A DNA stretch of 64,000 nucleotides, from positions 17,395,175 through 17,459,174 of the forward strand of contig JBANSL010000018.1 in assembly GCA_037127255.1 (NCBI GenBank), in the 5' to 3' direction. The stretch's first letter is position 1. Every line of letters starts with the position of its first letter. Position numbers and translations under genes: made by a program. This document shows positions 1 through 10,770 of the stretch, in pieces. This DNA is from Persicaria tinctoria. Taxonomy: Eukaryota > Streptophyta > Magnoliopsida > Caryophyllales > Polygonaceae. The notes beneath the pieces were generated by a model. The model was not told the origin of the DNA. It ran no database searches and saw only the letters and a list, made by a program, of their open reading frames with translations.

Positions 1-1860
1 ACGTGAGTTGACACGGGAATCCAAGTATGGCGGCAGAGGTAATTCTGAACTAATTATAACCAATGTTTGCACCATGCCAACATGGTCAGTCACTGCTTAC
101 AAATTATCATACAAATAATGTAAAAGTCCGCAACACATAACCACTCACCGAAGATAAAGAATGCGAAATAGTTCAAATACCGACCTAGTGAACTACCGTC
201 CACAACTAAATGTGAGAACCAGCAACCATGTTCATAAATATCCAACACAATAAAAACGATGTTCATAACAAGCTTATACCATGACATAAAATTTCATAAC
301 AATGGCCAACGGTGATCACAACTGAGATCATAACCGTGTACCATTGAAGATGCGAACAGCGAGCATGTGCATGTACGCCCCGATGAATACGTCGTCAAGA
401 CCGTCGTAGGTGGGGGCGTCCTTCGTGAGGAGTTGCATGAACCTGATCGTGTATGGTCCGCAGTCTCCACTGCAATAGAGAATTGCCGGCGTCATATTCA
501 TTAAAGCCGGATGCAACTATGAGACGAAGATATATTTAAGTGTTGGAAATAAATTACCTCTGCTTGTTTTGCGGAATCCTTTTCTCGCGACTAAGGGCGA
601 ACGGCTTTGGCAACTTGTCGACGTAGGTGGCCATCAACGCGGGGTGGGCATTCATTAGTACGGGGATAAGGTGGGTGATGCAGCTTAAGTGTGCCGGCAG
701 ATGGCGGTCCCTGACGATGTAGACGTCCGAATCATAAACCCTTACCTGTCACCCGACCAGATCTATCGCTACGGCGATCCAGTGAACACTGTCCACGTTC
801 AAAGGTAGGAGGATGAGTTCCGCCCCTTCCCACGCCCGGCCTATCGTCGCCGGGGACCGCCCGTCGAAGTAGCGAAGCAGCTTCTCGTCGGCTTGGTAGC
901 TATCCGCATCGCTGTTGTATTTGCCCCACTCGGTCTGCAGATAGCGACCGAAATATGTGTCCACAACGACAACTCGACCGGCAATGTCGCCGGCCCTCTC
1001 CGTTACCCCTTTCCGAAGAAGATAGCATGCTTGTTCCATGTGCTGCATCGATTACAACCCTAGTCAAAATCCAAAAATATTCCACTACCTTTTACAGTAC
1101 ATACCGTGTCATTCACAAGACAAAGATAGTCAGTTAGGCGGGTTTCGTACCTCAGAGTTTAGCCAAACTGTGGGCGTTTTTAGTGCGGTGAAGAACTCCT
1201 TACTCAGCGCCGTGCCGTATGCAGTCTTGCAGCTGTCCTCATCCCCGCTGCACAACCACAACCACAATGTTAGGGGATCGGAGTCATCTATGCAATAACT
1301 TGGGTACGTCTGCTGGTGAGTGTCACCTATCCATCCAGCGGAGGAACCCATCGTTGTCTGACACGGAAACAAGACCCAACTTAATCGCGACGGCGCCTTC
1401 GACAACGTTCTTCCCTTTTCGGCCCCGCGTTTTCTTCTCGGGTGGGGGCTTCACTTCTCCTTCACCTCCTTGACCTCTCTTACTCTTCCTGCCTCGAACG
1501 GGCTCCGCTCTTGCAGGCTTTGGGATCTGCCAATTGGTTACACAGTTTCAACGTTGAAGGAAAAAATGTTTTCACCCCCATCTATACTCGTGTCGGCTAA
1601 CACTGATACATTTGTCAATTACGTACTACTATAGATTAAAATGACAATGTGATGTAACATGCATTTTACCTTGTTCTCATCCTGTCCTTCCGGCGTCGCT
1701 TGGTCGTTCACTGTAGGTGGTACATCCGTTGAACCGGCTTTACCGCTTTTGTCCTCAACATCCCTATGGTTCCCGACCTTCTCTCCACTGACATCTCCCC
1801 CGGTTCCTCCAACGGTATCGTCTTTGACCGCCGCTGAGATCTCGCAATTGGTTACGGTTA

Positions 1861-1945
1861 TGTCAACTGTGATTCAGGTCATATATTTGTTCCCTTGTCA
1901 CTTTACATATTAATACGTGTCGATTCACTTTGACAACCGTGTGCG
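1861..1945. repeat. 22-bp-phased TGTCAC-like array
   Basis: Motif starts at 1896 (TGTCAC), 1918 (TGTCGA) and 1940 (TGTGCG) are exactly 22 bp apart. The array lies in a predicted intron of the Ulp1-like copy 2 gene. Confidence 0.6.
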
Positions 1946-2278
1946 TTGTGTGCAAAATATTGACACATTAAAAATTGTTCATTCTATAACCCCTTAACCG
2001 TGCATTCAGAAAATACCATGTCAAGTAACACCCAATTTACCTCCTCTTCTCCTTCTGGTGGCTGGTCTTCCACCCTAGTTTGTCCTTCTGTCCCCCCGTT
2101 CTTTCGGTCGTTATCCTCTCCACGGACATCGCCCATTGGTTTCTGGTCACCTTCTGCATTCGACTGGCCATCTCGCATCCCATTCACAACACCTTCTAAC
2201 ACCTTCATCTGATACACAAAGTACATAAATGAGGGGTGGTATGCGAATGTTAATCAACATTGGGAGATAAGTAACCCG

Positions 2279-2328
2279 TGTCACCTTTGACAATTATCCG
2301 TGTCACATATAAAATATACCCGTGTCAC
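2279..2328. repeat. 22-bp-phased TGTCAC array
   Basis: Three exact TGTCAC hexamers at 2279, 2301 and 2323, each preceded by CG or CCG, sit exactly 22 bp apart. They lie just past the mutated exon-2 donor of the Ulp1-like copy 2 gene. Confidence 0.8.
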
Positions 2329-4040
2329 AAATGCCAGAAACGTTACACGTATCTTCTCATCCATGCTCCGCATCCAAGTTGACATGGTTCCCAGCCTCTC
2401 CAATATCAGTTCTACTGACTTCCCCAACTTATCCTCCCAGGATTCCCTTGTCCCATCTCGTTGCTCCGAACTCGGGCCGGACTTGCCTGAGCCTTCACCG
2501 TAATAACTCGGTGCCAACGCAGCTTCAATGTCATCAAAGTAGAGGTCAAGCTCCTCATGCTGGTAGAAGCACCCGAGCATCAGTTCGTACTCGCCGGCCT
2601 TCGGTACTAGTATCGGGTTGTCTTCGACCGTGATTCTATCAGATTTTTCAGGGTCCATGCGAGACTGGATCGTCTCATACATTAGATTGTCGTCATCGGC
2701 TGTCCACCTCAGCATGCGAGGCAACGCCGTGTTCGACACCCGGTTCGCGAACGCCTCCCCAATCCCCGGGACAACTTCGTACAGCCAAATCTAAAACAAC
2801 CACACATGTCACTCGAATGAGTGCATCAATTGCGTGTAATAGTTCAAGCATAACTTCGGTCAAGTAGCTTACCTGGAGCGCATACGGAAAACCCATAAGC
2901 CCGTATCCATATCGATCGTCCTTGTCGTTCGCCTTCGGCTTCAAGTCAGCGACACGTCGTTCTATGACGCCCGACAGGGACTCGTGGGTGGCCTCGAACA
3001 CAATCCTGCCCCAGGGGTAATCCAGAAATCGATCAACGTTCTCCACAAGCTTCACAATCCACCCTCGTATGGCTTTCCTGGGTTCTTCCCCCAGCAGAAC
3101 TCCTTCGACAATGAGTAGGAGAGCGGTCTTAAAACGCTTTCTAGCACTCGGCTCCTTCAAGATGGAGTTCTTGAAGGCGTTCTCCAGCTCACCGGCCTTC
3201 ATGTTGTCCGTTCCAAATAAGTCCTTGAGAGCCTTCTTTGTCTTCTTGTCATCCTCCGTCTCTGTGTCTTCCCCCCGAACTCGACCACACCGCAGCCCAG
3301 TCACGAGCGCAAACTCCTTGATAGAGAATCGCCGCAGCTTGCCTTGAAGCATGTACCAAGCCTCCCACTTCTTTTCTGTCACAAGCTGCCTTTGTAACAC
3401 GTAATGCAGTAGCTGCGACGAGAATTGAACCCGGTTTGCCATTTGCACAATACCCCCAAATTGGCTTCGCAGCAGCTTCTCCCAATCGACGGGGTCAACC
3501 CAGTCGTCCATGTTGACGAACAGAGACACTTTGGAAGACTGGTTGACCCGGCCTCGGAAATGCTTCTCCTCCGGCACTGCGAGTCGGGGCTCCACCTTCT
3601 TAGGTGCCCGGACACCTTTCCTCCTCAAATTCTGGGACCGAACCATGTTCTTCCTGCAATTAAGTGGACATGAACATTATCAATATCCACACAAACTCAC
3701 CTCCTACTAAATAAGTCTGTCTGCGACTGTTTCACGAGAAAAGTCTCATGTCACCTACTGAAGTAATCCTTGTCTCATGTCAATTGTCTTCTCCCAATTG
3801 TCCTACAGTACCCGTTTCTGACAGGGGTTTTTCTCCACTCTCACAATCAGGGTAAACGGACCCGCAAGCCTCCCACGCTCTTCTTCAACCTCCCTCGCTC
3901 TTGTCTGTCAATTCGCCAGTTCCCCACACCCCTTTTAGCCCAGATCTGTATTTCCCCGTATCCCCAATTCCCCACATGACCGTAATTCCAAATCCCCAAT
4001 TTCCGTTTTTTTGTTCAATCCCAAATTGCATGCCTTACAA

Positions 4041-4600
4041 CGAAACAATGGAAGAATGCAAATGAAGTGGGCAAGATTGGAAATTAAGTGAAGATTCAGA
4101 CTAGTCGAGATGGGTGAGGACAGATTTCAATAATCAATTAAGTTGTACCCGTATTCATGCGCCTTCCTCTCTGGTACTGCCTTCTCCGGCGTCTTGGTCC
4201 CTTGTCCGGCGACTGCCTCCCTCTCCGGTACGAAACAATGGGAGAATGCAAATTAAGTGTGGAAGATTGCAAATTAAGTGAAGATTCAGACTAGTAGAGA
4301 TGTGTGAGGATAGATTTCAATAAGCAATTGAGTTGTACCTGTATTCCTGCGCCTTCCTCTTCGGTACTGCCTTCTCCGGCGTCTTGGTCCCTTATCCGGC
4401 GACTACCTCCCTCTCCGGTACGAAACAATGGGAGAATGCAAATTAAGTGGGGAAGATTGCAAATTAAGTGAAGATTCAGAGTAGTAAAGATGGGTGAGGA
4501 CGGATTTCAATAACCAATTGAGTTGTACCTGTTTTTCTGCGCCTTCCTCTCCAGTACGGGCTTCTCCGGCGTCTTCCTCCCTCTCCGGTACGGGCTCTCC
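4041..4600. repeat. 190-bp tandem repeat, about 2.9 units
   Basis: Units start with CGAAACAATGG at 4041, 4231 and 4421, giving a period of exactly 190 bp. The units share CAAATTAAGTG, GTGAAGATTCAGA, ATTTCAATAA and the CT-rich TCCGGCGTCTTGGTCCC block; the third is cut short. The array lies 0.4 kb upstream of the Ulp1-like copy 2 start codon, between the two tandem genes, so it may be part of that gene's promoter or leader. Copy 1 has no equivalent array. A CT microsatellite follows at about 4650-4672. Confidence 0.9.
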
Positions 4601-4898
4601 CCTTTCCCTTCACTTCACAACCGCCTCCCTTCACTCCTAATATTCGGTCTCTATCTCTCTCTCTCTCCTTCCCTTGTGTAGGTGGTGGTTTTTTTTGCCA
4701 ACTGCAATGAATGCAAGTTACTTTTACTATTGTTTTGTTTACCTTTTAATTTTGAGGAACACAACATTTTGTTTTGTTTTAAATTTTTTTTTAGTAGGTC
4801 AATGGAACTGTGCAAACAACTGCCACCCTGAAAGATTCCTTTTCCTTTGTCGTTTTGTTCTGTTGTCCCAGTATCGGGTCCCGTCTGGTAATACCCCG

Positions 4899-5017
4899 TG
4901 TCACCTGACAGGTTATTTCGTGTCACTATTCACTGTCTCATATTCCTACGTATAGTGTAAATGACCCATGTCACCCCTTTTAATCCTCGTGTCCCCTTAC
5001 GACAAATACCTTGTCAC
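4899..5017. repeat. 22-bp-phased TGTCAC array in the intergenic gap
   Basis: TGTCAC at 4899, 4921, 4969 and 5012, plus a TGTCCC variant at 4990. Neighbouring spacings are 22, 48, 21 and 22 bp. The array lies between the stop codon of Ulp1-like copy 1 (5182) and the 190-bp tandem repeat. Confidence 0.7.
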
Positions 5018-6391
5018 CAAATTGGATAGATACATGTAGCTACACTGCCAAGCTTAACATGTCCGCATATACAAAATGTTCACATTCGACAACTACCAAG
5101 TTTTGCAAAGTATCCAAATGTTTTACTTCCACTATTACAGGAGGGTGTTTATGATTGGAACCAAGTGTTCAACTCCGAAGTCTAGCATCCGAGTCGACCA
5201 TGGAATACCCCAACAGCTAGCATCTGGCGGTATGCTTCAATGTACGTGTCGTCCAATCCATCGAAGTTTGGGGCAGTCTCCAGCAGGAGGTGCATGAATC
5301 TAATGGTGTACGGGCCACAATCACCGCTGCAAAGGGGAACAATCGGTCAGAACGCGGACACCGATTCCCCATCCAACCAAACGAAATTGAACCATGTCAT
5401 CCAACTTACCTTAGCTTGTTCTGTGGAAGCCTCTTGTCCCGGCGAATGGCAAACGGCGTGGGGACCTTATCGGCACACTTGACCTTCAGATCTGGGTGTG
5501 CACGCATGACGACGGGGATCAGGCTCGTCACAGGCATTAACAGGGTTTGGAGTTGGCGTTCCGTCGCAGTCATACACCCTTACCTCCCACTCCTTAAGAT
5601 CGATGGCAAGGGCAACCCAGTGTTTGTTCTTGACGTTGAAGGGGGGGAGGATGAGGTCCGCACGTGACCACGCTCGTCCCAACGGCTTCGGCGACCCCCC
5701 ATTTAAGTACGCCATCAATGCATCACTAGGCTCGTACGCTTCGGGGGTGGCGTTGTACTCCTTCCATTCCCGAGGTAGATAAATTCCCGCAAAGCACGTA
5801 TTGACTACGATGGCTCCACTGGCCATGTCACCCGTTGTGTCTGCGACCGCTTTGCGCAGAAGGTAGCAACACTCCTCCATCTCCTGCATGAAGTGAACCG
5901 CAATTATAATCCATAATCTTGACACGGGAAATTTTAGAGCTGACAAGTCTTCATACCACAGTTCCAAACCAATCTTGGGGTTTCTTCAGACGGTTGAGTA
6001 ACTCCTTCGTCATATCCACACCGCAGGGTGACGTGCGCACCTCCACGTCCCCACTGCACGTTAAGTTTCTGTCAGGTATTGTGGACGTCCAACTATCTAC
6101 CTTCGTCGTCTATTCGAGTGTAAGACACATAACCTACGTACCTTGCCAACCAACTTGTCATTGCGTCATTGTCCGTCGCTGACACCATTCCTAGCTGAAC
6201 AGCATCGGCGGGAACACTGGCTGCCTTCTGGGGTCGCGGTTTCTTGGCTGGGGGAGCCAACTCCTCTCCAACAGCCTTCCTCGTCTTCTTCGCCCCCTTA
6301 GATACATACACCTGAGCTACCCTGGTGCCTTTAAACCAACCTCTCCCAACTGCAAACATATCAAACTTCAGCTAAGATTTACACTTTCCAT

Positions 6392-6441
6392 TGTCACATA
6401 ACAGATATACTCATGTCACTTGCTATATACTATCATGTCAC
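6392..6441. repeat. 22-bp-phased TGTCAC array
   Basis: Exact TGTCAC at 6392, 6414 and 6436, with two consecutive 22-bp steps. The array sits in the short intron between linker exons of Ulp1-like copy 1. Confidence 0.8.
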
Positions 6442-6708
6442 ATATATAATCACCTATTTTTCATAAATAAACCTCACCTCGTTGGTCTTTCCTTCCCCCC
6501 CATCCCTGCCTTGACAGATTCAGCTTCATCATTCTTGTCCCCGACATCATGACCAGCTAGCTTGCTCTCTCCTGATATCTCATCCCTTGCCTTCACAGTT
6601 TCAACTTCGGTGTGCTTATCCCCGCCATCATCCACTTCACTTCCCTTCTCAACAGCATCTCCTAACTGCAAATGAAATCAAAATTGAATTATGGCTCAAT
6701 TTTTCCAG

Positions 6709-6796
6709 TGTCACTTAACATAACAAATCATGTCACACAGCTACAATATTCCTGTCACATTCTTCCAGTGTCGCTGAAAATAACAAATCTTGTGAT
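6709..6796. repeat. 22-bp-phased TGTCAC array
   Basis: Exact TGTCAC at 6709, 6731 and 6753 (22-bp steps). Variants TGTCGC at 6769 and TGTGAT at 6791 are also 22 bp apart. The flanks AACATAACAAATC and AAATAACAAATC repeat too, so the whole unit, not only the hexamer, is a decayed tandem repeat. Confidence 0.8.
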
Positions 6797-8594
6797 GTTT
6801 ACCAACAACTAACCTTACCACCTAGTCCACCCTCACCGGCTTTACCCGCAATTGACTCTATCAACTCGTCAAGTTCGTCCTGTAAAATATATATTAACAT
6901 TTGATATTGAATCCCCGATTTCAAACAGGACTAAACATCGAAATGCATGTCACGCAAAAATAAACTTACAAACTCATCCCGTTTTTTCTCATCTCCACCT
7001 TGTTCTTTATCGGTTGCTTCTTGCCAGGCCGTCCCCTTACACTGACCATCCAGCAGCTCAGTCACGGCCACCTCCAATAATTTCAGCTGCAGGTGATCAA
7101 ATTATTACTTCATATCACCATAAGGTGAGAAAAATAAACACAATTCACCCTTCATACCACATTCGTTCATTATCTACACTACGTGTCACTTGTCCAATTT
7201 CACGTGTCAGCAGTCCATTTACCCTAGTTCACAGTTATCCCGAGTCTCCACAGAACGAATTATTGGGAAGTTATTGCGTACCTTTTCATCCATCTTCTCC
7301 ATCCCTGTTGACATTGTCTGAAGCTTATCCACAACTTGTTCCAAAGTCTTGGCCACGCCCCCCCACCCAGCCATCCTTCTCATTGCCTCCTCTTCCCGTC
7401 CTTGGGGACCTCCCACCAGGGGCTTCGAAATGTCTCAGGAAGGGTGCAACTAGGTCGTCGAAAAAGGGGTCAGATTTCTCATCATCGTACACACACCCAT
7501 CCATCAGCTCCAGCTCAGCCTCCTCTGGTCTGAGTATTGGGTTATCATCAATCTCTATGGTCTCCTCTCCCTCAGCTTCGGTGCGGCTGGCTATATCCTT
7601 ATAAGCGAGGTTCTCGTCCTTGAGGGCCCATCTCATGCAACGAGGGAATGCCGTCGTCGACACCTTCGTCGCAAACCGGACCCCCCATTTCGGCATGGAT
7701 TCCAGCAACCAAATCTGCACCGTATCCCCACTCAAATTAATACATTTTCAGCATATGAATTACAAATTGATCATGGGTGTGGTCGAGAAGGTTACCTGAA
7801 AGGATACCGGATAACCCATCAGGCTATAACCATTCCGCTTCTTTCGATCTTCTGTCTTTATCTTAGCCTCCCGGCGCTTTACGGCGCCGTTCAAAGACAC
7901 GTGTGTTGCAGCATAGATGACCCTCCCCCATGGGAATGCCAAAAACCTATCGACATTCTCCACCAACCGGACGATCCAGCTCCTCAGCCCCTTCCTCTGC
8001 TCCTCTCCTAACAAAACACCCTCCACGATGTACAGAAGCACTAGCTTGAATCGTCTTCGCGGGCTCCGCAACACCATTAATGAGTTCTTCAGCTCGGTCT
8101 CGAGGTCACCAACCGTCATCTTCTCGTTTCCAAAAAACTCCTTAATAGCTTTCTCGTCGTCCTCCATGTCGCTAGCTGCTGGTTGACTGCACCGCAGCCC
8201 GGTTACTAAGGCAAACTCCTTGAGGGAGAACCTCTTGAGCTTCCCCTTAATCCGGTACCACGTCTCCCACTCCTTTTCGCTTGTAAGCTGTCGCTGGAGT
8301 GCATAATGCACCATTTGTGAAGAAAATTTCACAGTGTGCGCCAGCTGCACAACCCCACCAAGCTGGGAGTCAAGCAGCCTCTGCCAGTCCCTAGGGTCAA
8401 CATAATCGTCAATGTTGTTCAGCATTGACAGTCTTGATCCCTGGTTGACCCGGGCCCGGAAGTGCCTAGCTTCGGGGACTAGGTAGTCAGGCTCTTTGTT
8501 CTTCGCGCTCACATTCTTCGTCCTCACCATTTCTCTCCCGCAATTTCCATCACACGAACAAAGTCAGCTTCTGCCATTTATATTCGTCTCCCTC

Positions 8595-8924
8595 TGTCAC
8601 CTAACCGACTAACCCATGTCACTCTACCCTTGTCACTCAGTGTGAAACCCATGTCACCCATTATGAATCGGAAGCCTATTATAACCAATACCTCAATCCT
8701 CCTTCAATAGGACACCTACGACATCCACATATCCCGATTTCCACAGCTCGCCAATTCTCGTATTCCGCCTACCACAATACATTTACAAACCCTTCTCTCC
8801 AGATTGGAAACCCCTGTCACCCAATGTCAAACCCCTGTCACCCAATTCGAACCTCAAACCACCAATTTCCCCTATCCATAGTTCCCCGACCGTTGCCCTA
8901 ACCCATTCCGAAAACCACTGTCAC
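8595..8924. repeat. TGTCAC motif cluster upstream of Ulp1-like copy 1
   Basis: TGTCAC at 8595, 8617, 8631, 8652, 8815, 8836 and 8919. Spacings of 22, 21 and 21 bp recur, with one 14-bp step. The cluster occupies the 5' flank of the gene starting at 8530, among C-rich decayed repeats containing AAACCC and CCCAATT. Confidence 0.7.
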
Positions 8925-9237
8925 CCAATTGGAAACCCTAACCGCCGATTTCCCCTTTCCATACCCGAAAACCACCCATGCCACCACCACCCACCATTAT
9001 CCAAACAAGAAAATCACCGCCCCGACCCACCATTCAGGCCGCCATTGCCCTAACCCCTTCACCCATTGTTTCCCCGACCCACACCCGCGCACCCTACCAC
9101 CAAAGGGAGAAGAGTAAAAGGGCGTACCTGTTCTGTATGTCGTCGGGTCGTCGCTGCTGTGTCCTTTCCGGCGACGCTGGACTTGCCCGCTCTCTCTCCT
9201 TTGGTGTATGCAACTGTCGACGAAGAAACCGCAACCG

Positions 9238-9238
<1 letters not shown>

Positions 9239-9283
<45 letters not shown>
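9239..9283. repeat. (CT)n microsatellite
   Basis: An uninterrupted CT dinucleotide run of about 45 bp, about 0.7 kb upstream of the Ulp1-like copy 1 start codon. A shorter CT run occupies the matching position upstream of copy 2 (about 4650-4672), so it is probably part of the duplicated leader. Confidence 0.95.
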
Positions 9284-9288
<5 letters not shown>

Positions 9289-9429
9289 CTGACGTCTCTG
9301 CAACTGCCTCTCTCTCTCTTTGCTATTGTATCGGTTTCGAAGGAGAAGAGAGATGGTGATTAGATTGCCTTTACTCCTTCCCGCCTTGCCTCTCCCCTAC
9401 TAGGTAGGTAATGATGTCTCTATTTTATT

Positions 9430-9590
9430 TTTCAATTTTTTTTCGTATTAATTACAACCGATAGCCAGTTTGGGGGGGGGGGGGTGACAACCTGCACAGT
9501 TTTGCAAATTTTGGGAGAAAATGACATTTTTGCAAATTTTTCCAAAACGGTGGCATTTTTGCAAACTTTTCTGAAATTGTGGTATTTAGT
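9430..9590 (-). mobile_element. Terminal-type sequence of a Mutator-like element (right end of the Ulp1-bearing element?)
   Basis: The sequence has the look of Mutator-like terminal inverted repeats: an oligo-G stretch (9473-9484), then TTTTGCAAATTTTGGGAGAA, then repeated CATTTTTGCAAA blocks ending near GTGGTATTT. The reverse complement of 63232-63375 is clearly related over the same length, including the inner AATTACA and GATAGCC words. Both copies lie outside a CT/GA-rich block, and in the strand sense running inward the gene follows. I infer that this is the outer end of the element carrying the Ulp1-like genes. The partner end would be left of the window, so no target-site duplication can be checked. 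Confidence 0.5.
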
Positions 9591-10019
9591 ATCATTTCCT
9601 ATAAGTTATAATACACACTATGACTTATATACACATTGTATTATAATTATAATTATATTATTACAATACAATTAGACCTGGGCAAACGCGGGACAGCCCG
9701 CCCGGCCCGTCTCGCCCGCCCGCAAAATTGGACAGGTTTGGGTAAAGGAAAAAGCCCACGCGGGTACGAGATTGGGTAAACCAATCTACCCATTACGGGT
9801 CGCTAGGCCCGTAACGGGTACACGCTATTTTTTTAATATATATATATTATTGATATTATATATATTATTAATTAAATAAAATAAAATAAAATATCTATAC
9901 TACCTACAGTATATTTTTTGTGTTGTGTACTACTGGACTACCATAGAGTATATATTAGTTACGGTAGTATACTGTATATATTAATTAGCAAGTGCAATCA
10001 ATATTAGTTATGGTAGTAT

Positions 10020-10561
10020 TAGGGCTATGCAGAAAAACCCGACACGACTGACCCGACATGAAACCGAGGCGATATGACACGAAAAGGACACGACACGATA
10101 ATGACACGAACCGTGAAAACACGAAAATTAATGGTTCGTGTATGGTTCGGGCAAATCTTGTTACCGGATACCCGACACGAACCATCGAACCGTTTATTTT
10201 TATTTTTTTTTAAAAATATATAGCGAGATGTGTGTATATATATTAGATGTAGTTAATTAGGATCACAAAGTCATGATAGCTCAATTGGTTGGCCGTGTGG
10301 GGAGAGTTTCAAAAGAAACATGAGAGTGTTGGGTTCGAATCCCATTACTTCTAAATTTTTTGTGTTCAATATTTATTAAAAATACACTAAACGGTTCGTG
10401 TCGGACAACACGGTATCCGACACGAAACCGGTTCGTGTAAATGGTTCGGGTACCCGGCTTGAACCGGTTCGTGTACGGTTCGGCAAACATCCCATAAATG
10501 GTTCCGGGTACCCGACACGATTAACCGGTTCGTGTCGGGTACCCGGTTATGCACACCCCTA
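10020..10561. mobile_element. hAT-type MITE nested inside the outer hAT element
   Basis: Ends are TAGGGCTATGCA and, read inward from the right, TAGGGGTGTGCA. The flanking octamer GGTAGTAT is perfectly duplicated (10012-10019 and 10562-10569). The interior is full of CCCGACACGA and GGTTCGTGT words in both orientations and has no transposase. A tRNA-like stretch lies at 10268-10350. Confidence 0.88.
10268..10350 (+). ncRNA. tRNA-like sequence within the nested hAT element
   Basis: Contains a consensus polymerase III A box (TAGCTCAATTGG) and a perfect B box (GGTTCGAATCC). The outer seven bases of each side (AAGTCAT and ATTACTT) can pair at 6 of 7 positions, like an acceptor stem. At 83 nt it is longer than a standard class I tRNA, and I cannot place a convincing anticodon arm. 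It is probably a tRNA-derived relic or SINE head, not a working tRNA gene. Confidence 0.35.
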
Positions 10562-10770
10562 GGTAGTATACTACCTACTGTTGCATTTTTGTTACAAGGG
10601 GGGAAATTAAGTGGGTAACTGCGGGCCGCCCGCAACCACAATATTGGACGAGATCGGACAAGGTTTTCAACCCGTTAAACGGGCTTAGCCCAGCCCGCAA
10701 CCGCAACAACGGGATAAATTTTTTGCCAAAGCCCGGCCCGCGCCCGCGTTTGCCCAGGTCTAAATATAAT

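Larger units (their letters stand above)
328..3646 (-). pseudogene. DUF1985 + Ulp1-like protease gene of a Mutator-like element, copy 2 (broken)
   Basis: Multi-exon gene read leftward. Exon 1 (3646-2873) encodes a DUF1985 domain with basic N terminus and the LVTGLRCG core. Exon 2 (from 2790) continues with IWLYEVVPGIG and a coiled segment. Charged linker exons lie near 2211-2041 and 1880-1300. The C-terminal exons carry a C48-type (SUMO-protease-like) domain. Catalytic residues are visible: His in VHW (782-784), Asp in VYDSD (731-733) and Cys in GDCGPY (460-462), the last after an intron whose acceptor is at about 470. The gene ends at TGA 328-330. Lesions: an in-frame TGA at 749-751, between His and Asp, where copy 1 has Trp; and AT instead of GT at the predicted exon-2 donor (2351-2352). 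Established knowledge: DUF1985/Ulp1 genes are carried and amplified by plant Mutator-like elements (Kaonashi type). No transposase is visible here. The product is probably inactive. Confidence 0.85.
5182..8530 (-). pseudogene. DUF1985 + Ulp1-like protease gene of a Mutator-like element, copy 1 (frameshifted)
   Basis: Tandem paralogue of the gene at 328-3646, same strand and exon order. Exon 1 (8530-7796) encodes DUF1985, again with LVTGLRC. Exon 2 starts at 7714 (IWLLESMPKWG). Linker exons lie at about 7093-6969, 6880-6820, 6666-6475 and 6350-6140. A further exon covers about 6045-5955. The C-terminal exons hold the protease fold: HW in KNKHWVALAIDL, Asp in VYDCDG, and Cys in GDCGPYTIRF after an intron. 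The stop is TAG at 5182-5184. Reading must shift frame between VYDCDG and LIPVVMRAHP (about 5560) and again near 7415-7430 between FLRHFEAP and the EQVVDKLQTMS coil, so two indels are inferred. The catalytic residues survive, but no full-length product can be read. A CT microsatellite and a TIR-like sequence lie upstream at 9.24 and 9.5 kb. Confidence 0.85.
9673..10762. mobile_element. hAT-type non-autonomous element (outer)
   Basis: Perfect 20-bp terminal inverted repeats: TAGACCTGGGCAAACGCGGG at the left, its exact reverse complement at the right (10743-10762). The flanking octamers AATACAAT (9665-9672) and AATATAAT (10763-10770) match at 7 of 8, as expected for an hAT target-site duplication. 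The inside is GC-rich near the ends and AT-rich in the middle, with no coding region. A second element is nested at 10020-10561; without it the element is about 0.55 kb. Confidence 0.85.
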
